DNA of 64,000 nucleotides from Halodesulfovibrio sp. (GCF_015482765.1 NZ_JADMLB010000050.1:62001-126000), one strand, 5' to 3'; shown: positions 39,709-49,889, counted from the stretch's first letter. A program made the numbers and translations. Notes: a model not told the origin generated them from the sequence alone.

Positions 39709-40632
39709 ATGACCAGTCTCATTACTACTATTGTTATTGCCGCGCTTGTTTTCATTACACTGATTAAAACTGCGGTCGTTGTTCCTCAAAAAAGCGCTTA
39801 CGTTGTTGAACGTCTGGGTAAATATTCCAAAACTCTGGATGCAGGTCTTCACATCCTCATCCCTTTTGTTGATAAAATTGCGTACCGTCGCTCCACAAAA
39901 GAAGAAATCCTCGGTATTGAGTCACAGTCATGTATTACCAGCGATAACGTTGTTGTTGAAATTGACGGCGTTCTCTACATTCAGGTTCAGGATGTTATGA
40001 AGTCATGCTACGGCGTAAACGACTACTACCTCGCCGCAAGCCAGCTTGCACAGACCTCTCTTCGTTCCGCAATCGGTAAAATCAGCCTTGATAAAACCTT
40101 TGAAGAGCGTGAAAGCATCAACGCTGCTGTTGTCGGCGCTGTAGATGAAGCTGCTCGTGAATGGGGCATCAAAGTAATGCGTTACGAAATTCAGGACATC
40201 ACCCCGCCGGAAAGCGTAATGGCTGCAATGGAACAGCAGATGAAAGCAGAGCGTGAAAAACGTGCTGAAATCGCAAGCTCTGAAGGTGACAGACAGTCCC
40301 GCATCAACCGCGCAGAAGGCTACAAACAGGAAGCAATTGAGCTTTCTGAAGGTGAAAAACAGAAAAAAATTAACGAAGCAGCTGGTCAGGCAGAAGAAAT
40401 TCTCCTTATTGCTGACGCTACAGCAAAAGGTATCAACCTTATTGCTGAAGCAATGGCAGCTCCTGGCGGCGCAGATGCTGCAAAACTGAAAGTAGCTGAA
40501 CAGTTCATTACCGAATTCGGCAAAATGGCTGAAAAATCAAACACTATGATCGTTCCTGCTGACATGGCAAACGTCGGTGGTATGGTTGCTTCTGCTACGG
40601 AAATTCTGAGCAACGTAAAGTTAAATAAATAA
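39709..40632 (+). CDS. SPFH/band 7 (stomatin-like) protein, QmcA type
   Basis: A 307-residue membrane scaffold with one N-terminal membrane helix (residues 3-22), the band-7 domain (VPQKSAYVVERLGKYSKTLDAGLHILIPFVDKIAYR) and a charged C-terminal coiled coil rich in Glu/Ala/Lys (EREKRAEIASSEGDRQSRINRAEGYKQ). It likely controls membrane protein quality together with the NfeD protein encoded just upstream. Confidence 0.93.
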   Translation: MTSLITTIVIAALVFITLIKTAVVVPQKSAYVVERLGKYSKTLDAGLHILIPFVDKIAYRRSTKEEILGIESQSCITSDNVVVEIDGVLYIQVQDVMKSCYGVNDYYLAASQLAQTSLRSAIGKISLDKTFEERESINAAVVGAVDEAAREWGIKVMRYEIQDITPPESVMAAMEQQMKAEREKRAEIASSEGDRQSRINRAEGYKQEAIELSEGEKQKKINEAAGQAEEILLIADATAKGINLIAEAMAAPGGADAAKLKVAEQFITEFGKMAEKSNTMIVPADMANVGGMVASATEILSNVKLNK

Positions 40633-40654
40633 CATTTCAAAACGATTGTTTTAT

Positions 40655-40692
40655 AAAAGCTGCCTCCGAAGTAATTCAGAGGCAGCTTTTTT
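40655..40692 (+). terminator. Intrinsic terminator after the SPFH gene
   Basis: A 12-bp stem of AAAAGCTGCCTC with its complement, and T-run. Confidence 0.9.
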
Positions 40693-40715
40693 ATTTCAAA
40701 CACCTACATTACTAA

Positions 40716-41906
<1,191 letters not shown>

Positions 41907-41954
41907 GTACCGCACATAGCGTTGCAGTTTCACTGCAAACACGTTGTTTATACA

Positions 41955-41987
41955 GCGCTCTGCTTTTCTAAAGCAGAGCGCTTTTTT
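41955..41987 (+). terminator. Intrinsic terminator after tgt
   Basis: Perfect 12-bp stem (41955-41966 with 41970-41981) and six T. Confidence 0.93.
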
Positions 41988-42123
41988 ATTCATATATGTA
42001 AAAACTGTTTTTTTTGATAACCAATTAAGGAAATTCAACCCTTGCGGTGTATTTTCTGTTGCGTTTTATATCTGCTCACGATAAACAGGAATCTGCCTCA
42101 ACATATGGATCTCGGTTGAAGGT

Positions 42124-42297
42124 AGCAGGAGAGACCGCCTTTTTTTCCCCAAAAAAAGAAACGGCGCCGAAGATGTAACTCTTTCAGGCAAAAGGACTGC
42201 TGCTCGGACGAGCCTCTGGAGAGACTCCGCAAGGAGCACCGAAGGAGCAAACTGCTTTCCCAGTGCAGTGAAACTCTCAGGTAAAAGGACAGAGTGG
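42124..42297 (+). promoter_or_regulatory. Tandem glycine riboswitch
   Basis: Two consecutive gcvT-type aptamers. Aptamer 1 (42124-42201) is closed by AGCAG/CTGCT and contains the GGAGAGACCG core and ACTCTTTCAGGCAAAAGGAC. Aptamer 2 (42214-42294) is closed by CTCTG/CAGAG and contains GGAGAGACTCCG, GCACCGAAGGAGCAAAC and AAACTCTCAGGTAAAAGGAC. Such switches usually turn on glycine cleavage or export genes. Here no glycine gene follows: a terminator lies 70 bp downstream and the next gene starts about 500 bp away. Confidence 0.93.
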
Positions 42298-42365
42298 ACC
42301 CATAAAACCAATATTGCGTTTTGCCGTCCTCTTTCCTTCTTTCCAGTCGCACCGTTTCCATTAAG

Positions 42366-42388
42366 GCACCGCTTAGCGGGCTTTTTTT
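42366..42388 (+). terminator. Terminator in the riboswitch expression platform
   Basis: A CCGC/GCGG stem with outer G-C pairs (42366-42381) is followed by seven T. It is probably the ligand-controlled terminator of the glycine riboswitch. Confidence 0.75.
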
Positions 42389-42794
42389 GTGTCTACACAT
42401 CAAAAGTCAGCAAACTGGGAGCAATTGATTACGTTTGTAATCGCCTTTGTGCGATACATATATAGGGGAATATAGATTCCCCTCCTGACTGGTTTGTTGT
42501 TGTGGTTGCGATGCGCCGGAGCTTTTAGTTCCGGCGCATCTGCATTTTTATAACATCCGCCTTTTTTCTTTCATATTTTCTTCATTTCCCCGCCATACAC
42601 GCTCCATCAATATTCGGCAGAATGTTCTTACGGGAACATTATCATTGCTACACCTGCATAAAAAACGCACTACACTGTCATAGTCCTCTTTTTTTTATGG
42701 CATTAGCTGAAGCTATTAGTAGTGTTTTTATTTACTTTTTTCTGCCGTTACCTGCACAACAAATATAAGAAGGTTATCTTCACAGGAGCTTACT
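42389..42794. other. Non-coding region downstream of the riboswitch terminator
   Basis: Two further hairpins are present: an 8-bp perfect stem with ATAG loop (42464-42483) and an 11-bp GC-rich stem around 42509-42541. A 16-codon reading frame (TTG 42425 to TAG 42475, hydrophobic) is possible but unsupported. No other gene is seen. Confidence 0.4.
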
Positions 42795-43193
42795 ATGAAG
42801 ACAGTTTCCCTAAAAAGAAATGGCAAAGAAAATCTTGTATTTACAGGTGAATTGCTGGTGAGCCTTGATGACAGGGAGTTAATGGGCGTAACACCAAACT
42901 GGTGGGAACTGAAGCTGTACAAAACTTCAATCGGAAAATTCATTCTATCATCTACATTCCACATCAACTACCCGAACCGACGCACTCTGCACGGCGCACT
43001 CAGTTTTTCGGAAGCCGAACACCTGCAACATTACCTTGTAAATGAATGCAACGGCCCTACCAAAATCGCTGATGAATTTATACATAGAGCAGCCAAACGG
43101 GATAATGCTTTTCAAGCATTACTCAACGCACAAAAAGGCAGCTCCTCCTTCAAACAGCCGATGGCAAGACCTCTGCCGACTAAGTCTATTTAG
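42795..43193 (+). CDS. Hypothetical protein
   Basis: 132 residues, predicted soluble, no signal peptide or membrane helix. The first half is beta-rich (KENLVFTGELLVSLDDRELM, WWELKLYKTSIGKFILSSTFHI) and the second half is helical with basic residues and a Pro-rich tail. No family was recognised. ACAGGAG precedes the ATG and a perfect terminator follows, so it looks like a real single gene. It is the nearest gene after the glycine riboswitch, but a terminator and about 400 bp lie between. Confidence 0.7.
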   Translation: MKTVSLKRNGKENLVFTGELLVSLDDRELMGVTPNWWELKLYKTSIGKFILSSTFHINYPNRRTLHGALSFSEAEHLQHYLVNECNGPTKIADEFIHRAAKRDNAFQALLNAQKGSSSFKQPMARPLPTKSI

Positions 43194-43198
43194 TACAA

Positions 43199-43230
43199 AA
43201 AAAGGGTGGAGCCTTTGCTCCACCCTTTTT
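43199..43230. terminator. Bidirectional terminator
   Basis: Perfect 14-bp stem including flanking A/T runs (43199-43212 with 43217-43230), between the hypothetical gene (+) and the chemoreceptor (-). Confidence 0.93.
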
Positions 43231-43281
43231 GAATTTTCAAGTCTGCAGAATCCGCAACATCTGCTCACGACTCATTACAGG

Positions 43282-45300
43282 CTATGAACGCATATTTTCT
43301 ATTATTCCGTTCAAATCCTGTGCTAACTGAGCAACAGCTTCAACAGCTGTCGTTGACTCTGTCATTGCAACAGCCGTCTGCTCGGAGATATCGCTGATAA
43401 CCGTCACAGAGCTGTTAATCTGTTCACTGGCAGCAGACTGCTCTTCAGAAGCAGTGGCAATTGCCCGAACCTGATCCGCAGTAGCCTCAACCATCCCCAT
43501 AATTGCCTTTAAGGCTTCACCGGAACGAGTTGCAAGCTCGGTTGAATCACTTACCAAATCAACAGCCCGTTCTGTCGCTTCAACATTCTGCTTAGTGCTT
43601 GTTTGAATTGCGCCTACATACTCAACAACTTCGCGGGTGGCATTCATTGTTTTTTCTGCAAGTTTACGCACTTCATCGGCAACCACAGCAAAACCTCGAC
43701 CCGCATCACCTGCACGGGCAGCTTCAATAGCCGCATTCAACGCAAGCAGGTTGGTCTGGTCTGCAATATCTTCAATAACAGTAATAATCTGGCCGATACC
43801 ATCTGCACGGGTACCAAGCACATTCATTTCATCTTTCAAAGCCTGAGCCTGTTCAGCAACAGCATGAATCTTATCCACAGCCTGATCAACGACCTTGCCG
43901 CCTTCAGCAGCTTTTTCCTGTGTTGAAGCAGCCAGTTCAGCAGCATCAGATGCGTTGCGGGCAACTTCAAGAACAGAGGCGTTCATCTGCGTCATTGCAC
44001 TTGCAGACTCGCCTGTCAGCTTCTGCTGCTCATCCGCACCATTACTGGATTGACGAATCTGTGCAGCCAGCTCTTCGGAAGCAGAAGACACCTGCTCAGA
44101 AATAGCTTTGGCAGACTGCGCGGCTTGTGTAATCTTATCATTCTGCTCTTCAACTCGGCGCTGCTGCCTGCGCATTGTGGTCATGTCTGTAATCATAACA
44201 AACACACCAAGCATTTTTCCATCCAGATCATAGATAGGCGCGGCATCAAATATGAGCGTAAGCTGCTCACCGGCGAAGTTTTCAAGAACACCCTCATTAC
44301 CTGTAGAAGGCTTATGTGACGTCATTACATCGCTAATGATCCGGTCACAACAAGGGTCATTCACAACAAAATCTGAAACAGGAACTCCCTTGTAATCAAT
44401 AGGTGTTCCGGCAATGCCCATAAGATCAATAGCCTGCTGGTTTGTGGACGTCACCTTACGGTCAGTATCACAAATCAAAATAGGAGCAGTCATTCCCCGC
44501 AACACACCCTTGGAGAACCCAAGTTCAATCTTGAGCTTTTCTACCATTGCCCCAAGATTCTGGGATAAGTTTCCAAGCTCATCTTCACTGTCTACTAGGA
44601 AATGCGCATTGAAATCGCCATTGCTAATAGCATCGGAAGAAGCGGTAATCTGCTCAATAGGCTTAATAACAACCTTACGGATAAAGAAAACAACACTTAA
44701 AATAAGAGCAAGTAATCCAACGAAAGATATGGCTATATTCTCATACATCTGTACGGCAATGGTACCCATGGTACCTGAGATGTCTTTTGTTATAACCAAC
44801 TGCCCCAAAATGGGCTTGGATGCACCATGACAGTGCTTACAGGAAGGAGCGTTAGGAATAGAGATAACGCGGACGAAAACGGGGCTGTCGCCACCGCTTA
44901 CTATCAGATTCTCTTTTGTCGGCTGCTTAAGAGCCTTGCGGGAAACATCCGCGAATCCGTCAATAGGTAAAAGACCGGCAATTTGTTTATCAACAGCCGC
45001 ATCTTTTGTTGAATAAGTCACCTCACCGGCAAAGTCTGCAAGGTGAATTGTCATATCAGGATATTCTCGTCCAAGACGAACAAATTCTTCTGTCGTCCCT
45101 TCATCATCCCCGACAACCATAGGACGTTCGATAGCTTCCTGTACAAGCTGAGACGTCTGCGTCAAAGCTCCACTCATCTGTTCTAACATTCCCTTACGCT
45201 GAAGGAATGTAGACGTGCCGATAAGCACAGAAAACACAACAAACGAAATAACAGTGATCAAGACCGTGATCTTAGCACCTAAAGAAGTTCGTATTGCCAT
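43282..45300 (-). CDS. Methyl-accepting chemotaxis protein with periplasmic c-type haem motif
   Basis: A 672-residue chemoreceptor. TM1 spans about residues 10-32. The periplasmic sensor (33-187) contains CKHCH at residues 154-158 (bases 44827-44841), a haem c attachment motif. TM2 is 189-207, then HAMP (about 208-260), a PAS-like domain (about 270-380) and the cytoplasmic signalling hairpin with [38 protein letters not shown]. Haem-bearing receptors such as DcrA of Desulfovibrio sense oxygen/redox; similar sensing is inferred. It lies 8 bp after a tetraheme cytochrome gene, which may be its redox partner. Confidence 0.93.
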   Translation of the reverse strand: MAIRTSLGAKITVLITVISFVVFSVLIGTSTFLQRKGMLEQMSGALTQTSQLVQEAIERPMVVGDDEGTTEEFVRLGREYPDMTIHLADFAGEVTYSTKDAAVDKQIAGLLPIDGFADVSRKALKQPTKENLIVSGGDSPVFVRVISIPNAPSCKHCHGASKPILGQLVITKDISGTMGTIAVQMYENIAISFVGLLALILSVVFFIRKVVIKPIEQITASSDAISNGDFNAHFLVDSEDELGNLSQNLGAMVEKLKIELGFSKGVLRGMTAPILICDTDRKVTSTNQQAIDLMGIAGTPIDYKGVPVSDFVVNDPCCDRIISDVMTSHKPSTGNEGVLENFAGEQLTLIFDAAPIYDLDGKMLGVFVMITDMTTMRRQQRRVEEQNDKITQAAQSAKAISEQVSSASEELAAQIRQSSNGADEQQKLTGESASAMTQMNASVLEVARNASDAAELAASTQEKAAEGGKVVDQAVDKIHAVAEQAQALKDEMNVLGTRADGIGQIITVIEDIADQTNLLALNAAIEAARAGDAGRGFAVVADEVRKLAEKTMNATREVVEYVGAIQTSTKQNVEATERAVDLVSDSTELATRSGEALKAIMGMVEATADQVRAIATASEEQSAASEQINSSVTVISDISEQTAVAMTESTTAVEAVAQLAQDLNGIIENMRS

Positions 45301-45308
45301 TATGCCTC

Positions 45309-45758
45309 CTAGTGTGCACCACTGTTTACAAGCGGTTTAAACCCGAAGTCATTCACGCGTGCAGCGCTATGACACACAACACAGTCTTCAGGATCAGGTT
45401 TACGCTTGATTAAATCAGGATCACCATCTTCAGCGTGTGCCGCACCAGGTCCATGACAGGTCTCACATCCAACATCTGATAATTCCGGAGTTTCTTCGTA
45501 ACTGACAAATCCCCCCTTGTTATATCCGGTAGTGTGACATTCATAGCATTCCTGCTGTTCAGTCTTGGTGAGCTTTGGCGCCATAACTGCAATACTTTCC
45601 CATGACTTTGCTTTCTTGGAATATTGCATAAAGCGGCCATGTTCTGTTTCATGACATTCACCACACGCAGCAGAACCCACATACTTAGCTGCGTAAGTAA
45701 AACATGGCATGCACAGAACCAAAACGAGAGCAACAAGAACGACTCTCTGGTTTTGCAT
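45309..45758 (-). CDS. Periplasmic tetraheme cytochrome c
   Basis: 149 residues with a signal peptide (1-24, ending FTYAA) and four CxxCH haem motifs: CGECH (32-36), CYECH (71-75), CETCH (98-102) and CVVCH (126-130). The segment [11 protein letters not shown] resembles the cytochrome c-554-type family. It is exported and carries electrons in the periplasm. The ATG at 45758 after AAAAAGGGAG was chosen; the upstream ATG at 45797 would spoil the signal peptide. It is the first gene of a two-gene unit with the haem-motif chemoreceptor. Confidence 0.92.
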   Translation of the reverse strand: MQNQRVVLVALVLVLCMPCFTYAAKYVGSAACGECHETEHGRFMQYSKKAKSWESIAVMAPKLTKTEQQECYECHTTGYNKGGFVSYEETPELSDVGCETCHGPGAAHAEDGDPDLIKRKPDPEDCVVCHSAARVNDFGFKPLVNSGAH

Positions 45759-46221
45759 AATTTCATTCTCCCTTTTTGGAAGAGTATCAGCGCACATCCC
45801 TCATACGCTTGCCCGAACACTCTTCACGACAACCACCCACGTGCTCCTTTTTATAAGGAAACTCTACCTCCTCCATCGGTTTTTATTCCTCATTCTTTAG
45901 TTTTTACAAAAAGAGCATTTATAATACGTAAAGCTGTTTGAGCATTCAAAGCCAAACAACACGCACAACTAACTTTTTTTATTAGATAAAATCAACAAAT
46001 GCAAACAAATTCAAATACTAGGCAACCTGTATGTACGCGACCACATACTTACACAACATCCAATATCTATTTAAAACGTATCTACACAATAAGAATATAC
46101 ATTTCCAATATCATATGTTCTTGCCTCACTCGCATATTACACTGCTGTTGTAAGGACAGACACACTCACTGCAACAATTCTGCATGCAAAGAATATGTAT
46201 TTATATTTGAGGGAGTAAGAA
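45759..46221. other. Divergent intergenic region
   Basis: About 460 bp, AT-rich, between the cytochrome (-) and the small membrane protein (+). It should hold both promoters. No clear operator or RNA was recognised. Confidence 0.4.
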
Positions 46222-46392
46222 ATGGTGCAAGATCATAAAGTTTCGCAATTCAGCACGCTTCGTTACATTTTACTCGTTATTCTCTGTATAACATTTGCTG
46301 TAGGCGCTTGGCGTATTCTTACTGACACCACTTCAAACGATATTCCCGAAGCGAATAAGATTGCTATAGAAGAAAAGAATGTTGAAAAATAA
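46222..46392 (+). CDS. Small single-pass membrane protein (56 residues)
   Basis: The start follows GAGGGAGTAAGAA. The residues run: a short basic N-terminus, one hydrophobic helix (about 15-33, RYILLVILCITFAVGAWRI) and an acidic C-terminal tail ending EEKNVEK, likely outside the cytoplasm. No family was recognised. It lies 63 bp before a CpaE/TadZ-like ATPase in the same direction, suggesting one transcript. It is not a Flp pilin: no prepilin cleavage motif precedes the helix. Confidence 0.7.
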   Translation: MVQDHKVSQFSTLRYILLVILCITFAVGAWRILTDTTSNDIPEANKIAIEEKNVEK

Positions 46393-46455
46393 ATAAGTTA
46401 GATAGATATCACGTAAAAGAATACTTTTTGCCGATACAAGCAAGCGGAGGAATAC

Positions 46456-47592
46456 ATGCCTACAGTTGAAGAAGCATTATACATAAAGCTAGAAGCAAGT
46501 GATCCAACAATTGCGGGTGCTTTGCACAACATGTTGTGTGAAATACACTTTACTCATCTCATAAACACACTCCAGCTTACTAAACCGGAAGTGCTTGTAA
46601 TCGGCTGCACTACATATTCCAAAGATATTACAGAACGGATTATCGAAGCAAAAAGACATAATTACGGTGCGGTATACGTTTGTGCATCACAGTACACAGA
46701 CGGCAACAAACATGAAGCACTGGTTTCCGGCGCACGAGACTTCTTCAGTTACCCGATTAGCAAGCTAATCCTGCAACGCGCACTGGAAGATTATCTGGCC
46801 ACTCGCTCGGTAGATCCAAGTAAAGCCGTTCGTCCTAAAGTCATTGCTGTTATGGGGGCACGCGGCGGCTCCGGAACAACATCGGTAGCAGTGAACCTCG
46901 CAGCCTGTTTTGCTAAAGAAGGCAAACGGGTCGGACTTCTCGACTTCTCCCGCCCGTACGGTGACGTAGCAACATTCCTGAATACTCCTTCAAAGCGGGA
47001 TCGTCGTCATGCTGCAAAAGATCTCGCATTAATGAATGCTTCGTACATAAAGAGCGCCATGTATCATCACAGCAGCGGAATACTGGCTCTTGTTGCTCCC
47101 GAGGTTACAATGGGAACGGGCAGTGTGGTTCCTGAAACAGTCTCCGCTATGCTGATTGCCGCGGCTGATGCTTTTGAAATTATCGTCATCGACATGGGCA
47201 GTCGAGTTGATGCTGCGCTCTATCGCGTCATGGAAATGGCGGATGACAGCCTGCTTGTTACAATGCCTACAAAACCTTGTATGGGCAGTGCCCAACGTTT
47301 TGTACAAACAATAACTGCCGGTGGATTTGAAAACTTCTGCAAACTTTCACTAGTACTTACGGGCTGCATTTCCGGAAATACACTATCGAAATTTGAAATC
47401 GAAAAAACAATCGGCGTCGACTGCATCACCTGTCTTCCAGAAGATCAAAAAGGAACCTTCATCGCCATCAACGACGGAACACCTTATTGTCACCTGTATC
47501 CGGATTCACCATTAACCAGCAGCCTAAAAGAACTTGCAACAATTTTACGACAGCATGAATGCCCGGAAGAAATCTACGATGAAGATGAGTAA
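46456..47592 (+). CDS. CpaE/TadZ-like MinD-family ATPase
   Basis: 378 residues. The N-terminal 115 residues look like a receiver-type domain without the phospho-Asp site (PEVLVIGCTTYS, GARDFFSYPI). The rest is a SIMIBI ATPase with a deviant Walker A, GARGGSGTTSVAVNLA, where both Lys of the usual KGGxGKT are replaced; this pattern is known in CpaE/TadZ pilus-localisation proteins. Other Tad pilus genes are absent, so the partner is unknown. GCGGAGGAATAC precedes the ATG. Confidence 0.82.
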   Translation: MPTVEEALYIKLEASDPTIAGALHNMLCEIHFTHLINTLQLTKPEVLVIGCTTYSKDITERIIEAKRHNYGAVYVCASQYTDGNKHEALVSGARDFFSYPISKLILQRALEDYLATRSVDPSKAVRPKVIAVMGARGGSGTTSVAVNLAACFAKEGKRVGLLDFSRPYGDVATFLNTPSKRDRRHAAKDLALMNASYIKSAMYHHSSGILALVAPEVTMGTGSVVPETVSAMLIAAADAFEIIVIDMGSRVDAALYRVMEMADDSLLVTMPTKPCMGSAQRFVQTITAGGFENFCKLSLVLTGCISGNTLSKFEIEKTIGVDCITCLPEDQKGTFIAINDGTPYCHLYPDSPLTSSLKELATILRQHECPEEIYDEDE

Positions 47593-48115
47593 CGCATAAT
47601 AATTTTACCCGTACGAAAATGAGTAACTATTTGTACGATGCTAAGTAGATCAAGACGGATATCGTATGAGTATACCATGTGTATATAAATGAGTATTGCA
47701 TGAATATGCCATGCATATAATTTGGTATAAAATACCACCCGTATGCCCATACAATTAAGAAAAAAAGATTGTATTCTGCTCACGTTTTTAACGTGAAAAA
47801 AGCATTATTTCGCTCATGCTAACTTTTTCACGAAGCCACTACCGGTACCATAAAAAACACGCATTCTTCCCCTCATCCGTACAGATGAATCCTTGAAAAC
47901 CCTTATTCGATAAGAAATCCACATAATAAAAAAGCAAAATACTTTTATTCACAGATGAATACTTTGCACAGCTTTTAAAATCCATAACATGCTGATTTAG
48001 AAGAACTTAACAATTCAAAACCAAAAGTCATTTGTGAAAAAAATCTTTATTAAAAAAAAGTTTTTTTCCACTAGACGTTCACGACTTTTGCGTATAGAAG
48101 CGCCACATCAGGCAC
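47593..48115. other. AT-rich non-coding region with imperfect tandem repeat
   Basis: No gene is seen. Two related units (47666-47688 and 47700-47720) repeat with small changes. A CACGTT/AACGTG hairpin (about 47780-47795) is followed by A-run, so it could end a minus-strand transcript. Confidence 0.4.
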
Positions 48116-48146
48116 AGGTAGTCCCAATTTTCGGCTGCCTTTTTTT
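48116..48146 (+). terminator. Terminator-like hairpin upstream of a small ORF
   Basis: An 8-bp stem with two GU pairs (48116-48123 with 48133-48140) followed by six T. A TATAGA box at 48093-48098 would put a start site only about 10 bp before the hairpin. Confidence 0.6.
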
Positions 48147-48168
48147 CAACACTAACCAAGGTTTTTGT

Positions 48169-48282
48169 ATGCAGAATACGCACAGTACCCATACACAGAT
48201 GACGCTTTCCAATACGGAAAGTATTTTTGCGTGCGTACTCCATGAGCCTTGGACTACGCCCGATTATATGCGGCTGTCGTAA
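48169..48282 (+). CDS. Possible 37-residue small protein or leader peptide
   Basis: An ATG preceded by AAGG at 7 bp opens a 37-codon frame starting MQNTHSTHTQMTLSNTES. It lies between two terminator-like hairpins and upstream of the yitT-like gene. No homology was recognised. It could be a leader peptide or chance. Confidence 0.35.
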   Translation: MQNTHSTHTQMTLSNTESIFACVLHEPWTTPDYMRLS

Positions 48283-48307
48283 GCTGCTTTTTCCCATGAC
48301 TAAATAA

Positions 48308-48339
48308 GGCTCGGAACATTGTGTTCGAGCCTTTTTTTT
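48308..48339 (+). terminator. Intrinsic terminator
   Basis: GGCTCG-AACA pairs with TGTT-GAGCC (48308-48331) followed by eight T, about 135 bp before the YitT gene. Confidence 0.88.
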
Positions 48340-48474
48340 ATGTGTAAACACAAATCATTATGATCTCCGTATCCTGTATCCGGTTGATCAGCACAACGTT
48401 ACTTGGCATCCAGAATATCCTGAAACCGGCCTTACCGGAGCACAATCTAAGCTGTAAAACTAAAGGAAAGCACA

Positions 48475-49338
48475 ATGCAGTTTAACCGTCATGCTCTTGC
48501 CTACTCCCTTCCGTGGAACATTTTTCTTCTCACCTTCGGTGCAATGATCTTCATCGTAGGTTACAACGGCATTGCCGTTCACCATAATTTTATTCCAGCA
48601 GGGCTGTATGGCTTTGCTGTTCTCGGAAGTTACGTCAGTGATACCTTCACAACCCCGCAGTGGTACTTGCTCTTCAACATTCCAATCTTCCTTATCGCAT
48701 GGAAAAGCGTCGGGAAACGATTCTTCCTGTTGAACCTCTACTGCATGCTTCTGGTAACGTTTTTAACACAATATTTCACTCTCGACCTCCATATCCAAGA
48801 CCGCCTGCTTGCTTCCATCGCAGCTGGTGTCATTATGGGGCTGGGAAGCGGAATTATCCTCCGTTCATTCGGTGCAGCCGGTGGTTTCGATGTACTTGCT
48901 GTTATCCTGAACCAAAAATACGGTCTTCGTATCGGCGTTTTCTACTTTATCATCAACGCAATACTGATGAGCCTGATTGCTGTCCGTTTTAACCCTGATC
49001 TCGTAGTTACAACGCTCATTATGCTCTTCTTAAGCTCATACGTTACAGAATATGCTCTCTCCATGTTCAACCAGAAAAAAGCTGTGCGAATCATTTCCTA
49101 CAAAAACGAAGAGATCATGGCACAAATGCGTAGAGCTAGAAGACTCAACGGTACATTAGTCTGGGGTACCGGCTCTTACTCCGGTAAAGCAGTAAGTATG
49201 CTTTTCTGCATAACAGATAACATTCGCATGAAGCAGCTTGAATCTATAGTTTTTGACACAGACCCTAATGCTATCTTCATCGTTGAAAACACCTTCTCTG
49301 TTGTAGGTGCTAACTTTAACCCACGAAAAATGTATTAA
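48475..49338 (+). CDS. YitT-family membrane protein
   Basis: 287 residues. Five to six membrane helices (residues 12-200) belong to the YitT/DUF161 pattern (GAMIFIVGYNGIAVHHNFIPAGLYGFAVLGSYV, GVIMGLGSGIILRSFGAAGGFDVLAVIL). A C-terminal DUF2179 domain follows (RLNGTLVWGTGSYSGKAVSMLFCITDNIRMKQLESIVFDTDPNAIFIVENTFSVVG). Function is not established; transport has been proposed. AAAGGAAAG precedes the ATG and a terminator follows. Confidence 0.88.
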   Translation: MQFNRHALAYSLPWNIFLLTFGAMIFIVGYNGIAVHHNFIPAGLYGFAVLGSYVSDTFTTPQWYLLFNIPIFLIAWKSVGKRFFLLNLYCMLLVTFLTQYFTLDLHIQDRLLASIAAGVIMGLGSGIILRSFGAAGGFDVLAVILNQKYGLRIGVFYFIINAILMSLIAVRFNPDLVVTTLIMLFLSSYVTEYALSMFNQKKAVRIISYKNEEIMAQMRRARRLNGTLVWGTGSYSGKAVSMLFCITDNIRMKQLESIVFDTDPNAIFIVENTFSVVGANFNPRKMY

Positions 49339-49377
49339 GCAGCTGATAAAAAAAGTACTGCATTAAATAAAGACATC

Positions 49378-49432
49378 AAGCCCCTTTCAGTCGTTACAGC
49401 ACGTAAGCTGTCGCTGGCAGGGGCTTTTTTTT
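49378..49432 (+). terminator. Intrinsic terminator after the YitT gene
   Basis: An outer AAGCCCCT/AGGGGCTT stem encloses a second hairpin (ACAGC/GCTGT), followed by eight T. Confidence 0.88.
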
Positions 49433-49520
49433 ATGTTCTAAAATGAAGGCGTAGACTTTCGGATGCTTGACGAATCCCCCATCATCTGGTGCTGTGCTTT
49501 AAATACAGTATGGAGAAATT

Positions 49521-49643
49521 ATGTCTAAAACATACATCTACACAGTAATACTGAGCATCTTACTCTTAGGATTGTCCACAGGCTGTGCCGTAAAAGCGAA
49601 AGGTACCCACACTATTGAGCATACAATACAACGTGTTAATTAA
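49521..49643 (+). CDS. Small lipoprotein (40 residues)
   Basis: ATG after TGGAGAAATT. A lipoprotein signal peptide with lipobox LSTGC (Cys about residue 22) is followed by an 18-residue polar tail (AVKAKGTHTIEHTIQRVN). The mature peptide would be tiny and tethered to a membrane. No family was recognised. Confidence 0.6.
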   Translation: MSKTYIYTVILSILLLGLSTGCAVKAKGTHTIEHTIQRVN

Positions 49644-49794
49644 GTAGCCCATTGTCGAGTTCCAAGGTATCTGCCACTCAAACTGTTGCCCCGACACTTG
49701 ACAGTATACGCAGCGATACCATATTTAGCTAAACAACTAAACGACGTTTCGTAGGGGGGGATCTCTACATTACCTCTATGCGGCTTACATACAG

Positions 49795-49835
49795 GTTTAA
49801 CAGGGAGCACTGTTAACAGAACAGTCTGGTTAAAC
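49795..49835. promoter_or_regulatory. Imperfect long inverted repeat upstream of arsR
   Basis: Outer arms GTTTAAC (49795-49801) and GTTAAAC (49829-49835) enclose inner arms ACTGTT (49809-49814) and AACAGT (49820-49825). It lies about 60 bp before arsR and may be an ArsR operator. Confidence 0.4.
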
Positions 49836-49889
49836 TTACCGCCCTGCCATAAAAAAGACGCATAAATGTAATATAGAAACGTACTCGGG

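Noticed and set aside
45999-46238. 79-codon frame before the small membrane protein
   Set aside because: Overlaps the better-supported 56-residue gene, lacks a ribosome binding site and has an unnatural Cys/Thr/Ile composition.
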